NCBI GenBank assembly: GCA_903877945.1
Contig: CAIRFY010000410.1
Location: 1 to 6,817 of the forward strand
Direction of reading: 5' to 3'
DNA length: 6,817 nucleotides
Source of the DNA: an uncultured Oscillochloris sp.
GTDB lineage: Bacteria; Chloroflexota; Chloroflexia; Chloroflexales; Chloroflexaceae
The notes below the pieces were generated by a model. The model ran no database searches and was not told the origin of the DNA. It saw only the letters and a list, made by a program, of their open reading frames with translations. Positions 1 to 6,817 of the stretch are shown here, one piece after another; the stretch's first letter is position 1; each line of letters starts with the position of its first letter. Position numbers and translations under genes: made by a program.

Positions 1-1098
1 CCTAACGTCGGCCAGGATAGCCTGCGTAACCTCGATGAACACGGGATTATTTACGTGGGCGCCGAGGTGCAGCCGAACGATATTCTGGTGGGTAAGATCA
101 CGCCGAAGGGCGAGACCGACCTGACTGCTGAGGAGCGCCTGCTGCGGGCGATCTTTGGCGAGAAGGCCCGCGAGGTGAAGGATAGTTCGCTGCGCGTGCC
201 CAACGGCGTGCGTGGTAAGGTGATTGATGTCAAGGTCTTCTCGCGTAGCGAGGGTGCCGAACTGCCGGTCGGGGTCAACCAGACCGTGCGCGTGCTGCTC
301 TGCCAGAAGCGCAAGATCAGCCCCGGCGATAAGATGGCCGGTCGCCACGGCAATAAGGGTGTGGTCTCGCGGGTGCTGCCGATTGAGGATATGCCCTTCC
401 TGCCCGATGGTCGTCCGGTGGACATTATCCTCAACCCCATCGGCGTGCCCTCGCGTATGAACATCGGCCAGATCTTGGAGACACACCTGGGCTGGGCTGC
501 TGCCCGTCTCGGCTTCCGCGTGGCCACCCCGGTCTTCGACGGGGCCAGCGAATCGCAGATTAAGGATCACCTGATCCGGGCCGGTCTGCCCGGCGACGGC
601 AAGGTCACGCTCTACGACGGGCGCAGCGGCACCCCGTTCCACCACCCGGTCACGGTGGGCTACGCCTATATGCTCAAGCTGGCCCACTTGGTCGAGGACA
701 AGATCCACGCCCGCTCGACCGGCCCGTACAGCCTGGTGACTCAGCAACCCCTCGGCGGTAAGGCCCAGTTCGGTGGCCAGCGCTTTGGCGAGATGGAAGT
801 CTGGGCGCTGGAAGCCTACGGCGCAGCCTACATCCTCCAGGAGATGCTGACGGTGAAGTCCGACGATGTGGTTGGCCGGGTGAAGACCTACGAGGCCATC
901 GTCAAGGGCGAACCCATCCAAGAGGCCGGCGTACCCGAGAGCTTCAAGGTGCTGATCAAGGAGCTGCAGTCTCTCGGTCTTAGCGTCGAGGTGCTGAGCG
1001 AGGACGAGAAGCCGGTCGAGCTCTCTGACGACGCGGACGGCGATATGGCTGCCTTGGACGGGATTAACCTGTCGGGGATGGAGCGCGGCGAGTTCTGA
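1..1098 (+). CDS. rpoB: RNA polymerase subunit beta, C-terminal part (5' truncated by window edge)
   Basis: This is the last 365 residues of the beta subunit, which with beta-prime forms the catalytic core of DNA-dependent RNA polymerase. The frame is open from base 1, so the gene starts outside the window; the GTG at 55 is internal and not a start. Conserved blocks in order (window residue numbers) are DILVGKITPKGE (27-38), FGEKAREVKDSSLRVPNG (52-69), GDKMAGRHGNKG (109-120), HARSTGPYS (236-244) and GGQRFGEMEVWALE (258-271). The two lysines of the third block, K111 and K119, match the active-site lysines K1065 and K1073 of E. coli beta, with the same spacing of eight. The C-terminal anchor region that packs on beta-prime is complete and ends at a TGA. 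Beta subunits are usually about 1100-1400 residues, so roughly a third is present. No frameshift is visible. GC content and codon use match rpoC. The next gene is a homing endonuclease, where rpoC would normally follow directly. Confidence 0.98.
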   Translation, partial: PNVGQDSLRNLDEHGIIYVGAEVQPNDILVGKITPKGETDLTAEERLLRAIFGEKAREVKDSSLRVPNGVRGKVIDVKVFSRSEGAELPVGVNQTVRVLLCQKRKISPGDKMAGRHGNKGVVSRVLPIEDMPFLPDGRPVDIILNPIGVPSRMNIGQILETHLGWAAARLGFRVATPVFDGASESQIKDHLIRAGLPGDGKVTLYDGRSGTPFHHPVTVGYAYMLKLAHLVEDKIHARSTGPYSLVTQQPLGGKAQFGGQRFGEMEVWALEAYGAAYILQEMLTVKSDDVVGRVKTYEAIVKGEPIQEAGVPESFKVLIKELQSLGLSVEVLSEDEKPVELSDDADGDMAALDGINLSGMERGEF

Positions 1099-1113
1099 TC
1101 ACAAAAGGCACGA

Positions 1114-1145
1114 AGGGGGGCGAACGACGCGAATTTGTCCCCCCT
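1114..1145 (+). repeat. G6/C6 hairpin in the rpoB-endonuclease spacer
   Basis: AGGGGGG at 1114-1120 can pair with CCCCCCT at 1139-1145, a 7 bp stem with an 18-base loop, starting 15 bases after the rpoB stop codon. No T-run follows the right arm (the next bases are GGAAAAATGG), so it does not look like an ordinary intrinsic terminator. It could slow polymerase, protect the rpoB 3' end or mark an RNA processing site. These roles are inferred, and a chance G-run facing a C-run in GC-rich DNA is also possible. Confidence 0.4.
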
Positions 1146-1181
1146 GGAAAAATGGTTGGCTGGCGATCTACAAATATATCC

Positions 1182-1216
1182 GATACCGGTTGACAACCGA
1201 CCTGAAACCGGGTATC
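1182..1216. promoter_or_regulatory. Operator-like dyad overlapping the endonuclease promoter
   Basis: Two overlapping symmetries are visible. The outer arms GATACCGGTT (1182-1191) and AACCGGGTATC (1206-1216) are reverse complements apart from one extra G on the right. Inside, CGGTTGACAACCG (1187-1199) is a perfect 13-base palindrome centred on 1193, within the -35 hexamer. The outer arms cover the start of the -35 box and part of the -10 box, so a protein bound here would block the promoter. Autorepression is known for the phage T4 homing endonuclease I-TevI, which is of the GIY-YIG family. Extending that to this LAGLIDADG gene is inference. The block could also be a trace of the insertion site. 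Confidence 0.45.
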
Positions 1217-1218
1217 AT
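1190..1218 (+). promoter_or_regulatory. Predicted sigma70-type promoter for the endonuclease gene
   Basis: TTGACA (1190-1195) is a perfect -35 consensus, followed by a 17 bp spacer and TATCAT (1213-1218), which matches TATAAT at four of six positions including the key first, second and last bases. Transcription would begin near 1225, giving a leader of about 28 bases before the ATG at 1253. No -10 TG extension is seen. The promoter lies after rpoB, so it can drive the endonuclease and also read through into rpoC. Its strength and use are untested. Confidence 0.72.
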
Positions 1219-1241
1219 CTCTTCAGTACACACGTTCTACT

Positions 1242-1247
1242 GGAGAG
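1242..1247 (+). promoter_or_regulatory. Shine-Dalgarno site deciding the endonuclease start
   Basis: GGAGAG lies just upstream of the ATG at 1253, with 7 bases between GGAG and the start codon. This fixes the start at 1253. The only other candidate, an in-frame TTG at 1190, has no such site and is the -35 box of the promoter, so it would lie upstream of the predicted transcript. Confidence 0.75.
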
Positions 1248-1252
1248 ACGCC

Positions 1253-1957
1253 ATGCCTCGCATCGCACGTACCGTCGAGTTCTTCCGGGTCTGGTCGGCT
1301 GAGATGGCCTATGTCCTGGGGTACTGGTGGGCTGATGGATGTATGTACATCAAACCCAGTACCACTGCACACGAAGTCAAGTTCGCAAGCAATGATCGTT
1401 CGCATCTTGAGTTGATTGCAAACATCATTGGCGAGAGTCAACATACTCGTCGAGTGACAAAAAACTCGAATTGCTACGATATGACGTACTGTAGCAAAGA
1501 GATGTACTATGATCTTCTTGCGCTCGGGGGGACACCCCGCAAATCACACACAACCACGATGCCGAATGTGCCAGTGGATCTTGTGCCACACTTCGTTCGA
1601 GGGTTAGTTGATGGTGATGGAACGCTTGTTTGGAACGGGGATCGGCCAGTTATTCAGATCTATTCTGCTTCCTCAATGCTCCTTTCGGGGCTTGGGCAGA
1701 CGATAGAGGCAACAACAGGTATTCCAACTCCTAATATCGTTGCCAATCGCGAGCTGTACTACATCAAGTGGAGTACAACACGGGCGAAGTGCCTAGCCGC
1801 ATGGCTCTATGTTGAGAACCCAGGCATCGCCCTTGACCGTAAGGCTGCCATCGCAGCTAAGTTCCTGGACTGGCAGCCAAAGAAACGCCCTGAGCGTGGC
1901 ACAATCACCGAGGGGATGCGCGAGCGGTTCGCTGCGTATCTGCCGCCACAGGAGTGA
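1253..1957 (+). CDS. Free-standing LAGLIDADG homing endonuclease
   Basis: A predicted 234-residue site-specific DNA endonuclease that would promote its own spread by cutting alleles that lack it and being copied in during repair. Two LAGLIDADG helices are visible: VLGYWWADG (residues 21-29, catalytic acid D28) and VRGLVDGDG (residues 115-123, D122). One chain with two motifs is expected to fold as a pseudo-dimer and act as a monomer. Between them is the PRKS segment (95-98) that typically precedes the second motif in this family and carries a conserved basic residue. The N-terminal FFRVWSAEMAY pattern also looks typical. The C-terminal part has the LDRK motif (residues 194-197) and a basic KKRPER stretch. 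Both acidic residues are present, with no stop or frameshift, so it may be active. It has its own promoter and Shine-Dalgarno. GC is near 50% over 1381-1800, lower than its neighbours, but rises to host level in the last 100 bases. No intein splice motifs or intron core surround it. The target site cannot be read from sequence. Confidence 0.88.
   Translation: MPRIARTVEFFRVWSAEMAYVLGYWWADGCMYIKPSTTAHEVKFASNDRSHLELIANIIGESQHTRRVTKNSNCYDMTYCSKEMYYDLLALGGTPRKSHTTTMPNVPVDLVPHFVRGLVDGDGTLVWNGDRPVIQIYSASSMLLSGLGQTIEATTGIPTPNIVANRELYYIKWSTTRAKCLAAWLYVENPGIALDRKAAIAAKFLDWQPKKRPERGTITEGMRERFAAYLPPQE
1950..1954 (+). promoter_or_regulatory. rpoC Shine-Dalgarno inside the end of the endonuclease gene
   Basis: AGGAG sits 9 bases before the rpoC ATG at 1964. 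Its bases belong to the last two sense codons of the endonuclease (CAG GAG, then TGA at 1955-1957). The stop is 6 bases from the rpoC start, so ribosomes finishing the endonuclease end on or next to the rpoC initiation site, which favours translational coupling. The site was probably part of the original rpoB-rpoC spacer and became coding when the endonuclease arrived; that last step is inference. Confidence 0.75.
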
Positions 1958-1963
1958 GCCTCT

Positions 1964-6520
<4,557 letters not shown>

Positions 6521-6606
6521 TACCGTTTGGTAAGGACACGGGCACGTGGGGACGCGAAGATGCGAAGATGTGGGGACGCGCCCTTCTGAAATCTTACCGA
6601 GAGACG
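6521..6606. repeat. rpoC-terminator spacer with short direct repeats
   Basis: No gene is seen between the rpoC stop and the terminator. GTGGGGACGCG occurs at 6546-6556 and again at 6570-6580, a 24-base period. Between them CGAAGATG is repeated back to back (6555-6562 and 6563-6570). The direct repeats could come from replication slippage or be part of a dispersed intergenic repeat; the window alone does not tell which. Confidence 0.55.
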
Positions 6607-6650
6607 GCAAAAACGCGCTGGGGAGCAATACCCTCCCGGCGCGTTTTTGC
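6607..6650 (+). terminator. Intrinsic terminator after rpoC
   Basis: GCAAAAACGCGC (6607-6618) and GCGCGTTTTTGC (6639-6650) are perfect 12-base reverse complements. Inside, GGGAG (6621-6625) pairs with CTCCC (6633-6637) around a 7-base loop. For + strand transcripts the GC-rich stem is followed directly by five T, the classical terminator form. The matching A5 on the left gives the same layout on the - strand, so it could also stop a convergent transcript arriving from the right. It lies 86 bases after the rpoC stop and marks the operon end. Confidence 0.9.
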
Positions 6651-6696
6651 GGTTTCGCGACAAGGGTTTAGGCGAAAGAGAACATAGAGGATAGAA

Positions 6697-6811
6697 ATTC
6701 CGCATCCCTCCAGGGCTGGTGCAAAGTCGTGTGATCGCCGGGCAGCCCTCTCCCCCCAGCCCCCTCTCCCTGAACGGGAGAGGGGGAGTTGGATGCGTCC
6801 TGCTGCGGAAT
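6697..6811. repeat. Imperfect inverted repeats enclosing a palindromic block
   Basis: ATTCCGCATCC (6697-6707) has the reverse complement GGATGCGGAAT. At 6791-6811 this appears as GGATGCG, ten extra bases (TCCTGCTGCG), then GAAT. The outer pair ATTCCGCA and TGCGGAAT (6804-6811) also matches exactly without that assumption. The 115-base span has no coding potential. It resembles a small non-autonomous repeat unit or MITE-like element, but no target-site duplication is visible and the window ends 6 bases later, so this is a tentative reading. Confidence 0.4.
6746..6786. repeat. CCCTCTCCC palindromic dispersed-type repeat
   Basis: CCCCCTCTCCC (6760-6770) and GGGAGAGGGGG (6776-6786) form a perfect 11 bp stem around the loop TGAAC. 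A further CCCTCTCCC at 6746-6754 repeats the left arm 16 bases earlier. Hairpins of this sort, built from CCCTCTCCC and its complement, are what I remember as abundant intergenic repeats in Chloroflexus and Roseiflexus genomes and some other bacteria. No T-run follows the stem, so it is a poor terminator candidate. Confidence 0.7.
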
Positions 6812-6817
6812 CTCCCC

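Noticed and set aside
1190..1252. A 21-residue N-terminal extension of the endonuclease starting at TTG 1190
   Set aside because: The TTG is the start of the TTGACA -35 box and lies before the predicted transcript start. It has no Shine-Dalgarno, whereas the ATG at 1253 has GGAGAG at a good distance and the family-like N-terminus begins after it.
1099..1963. Endonuclease carried by a group I intron or an intein
   Set aside because: rpoB ends and rpoC begins with normal termini, so no gene is interrupted. The 154 bases upstream and 6 downstream of the endonuclease are too short for an intron core, and no intein splice-junction residues are seen.
6746..6817. CRISPR array or terminator at the right edge
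   Set aside because: There are no regularly spaced direct repeats with unique spacers, and no T-run follows the 11 bp palindrome. A dispersed palindromic repeat explains it better.

Overview
The window is one end of the RNA polymerase operon of a GC-rich bacterium. It holds the C-terminal third of rpoB, a free-standing LAGLIDADG homing endonuclease gene, and a complete rpoC, all on the + strand, followed by a strong intrinsic terminator and a non-coding, repeat-rich tail. The most likely source is Chloroflexota, order Chloroflexales. The grounds are the style of the RpoC N-terminus, a long charged helical insertion in the beta-prime clamp, an acidic C-terminal tail, and a palindromic CCCCCTCTCCC-type dispersed repeat of a kind I remember from that group. 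This assignment comes from recognition alone and no search was run.

Layout: 1-1098 is rpoB, cut by the left edge. 1099-1252 is a spacer with a G6/C6 hairpin, then a near-consensus sigma70-type promoter (TTGACA, 17 bp, TATCAT) embedded in a dyad-symmetric, operator-like block. 1253-1957 encodes a 234-residue two-motif LAGLIDADG endonuclease that looks intact. 1964-6520 is rpoC, 1518 residues, apparently complete, with both zinc sites and the catalytic NADFDGD loop. 6521-6817 has no gene. It contains short direct repeats, the terminator at 6607-6650, and a palindromic repeat block nested inside imperfect inverted repeats that reaches almost to the right edge.

rpoB and rpoC encode the two catalytic subunits of RNA polymerase and are normally adjacent and co-transcribed. 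Here a selfish gene sits between them without breaking either. It brings its own promoter and Shine-Dalgarno sequence, and it ends 6 bp before the rpoC ATG, so the rpoC Shine-Dalgarno lies inside its last two sense codons. Base composition across its middle (about 50% GC by hand count over 1381-1800) is clearly below the 60-70% seen in sampled stretches of rpoC, which fits acquisition by transfer. The arrangement means that rpoC can be read from the upstream operon transcript and also from the endonuclease promoter, and that its translation may be coupled to that of the endonuclease.

The endonuclease between the core polymerase genes, with its promoter and palindromic control region, is the unusual item. 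The rest is housekeeping sequence with lineage-specific embellishments in RpoC.
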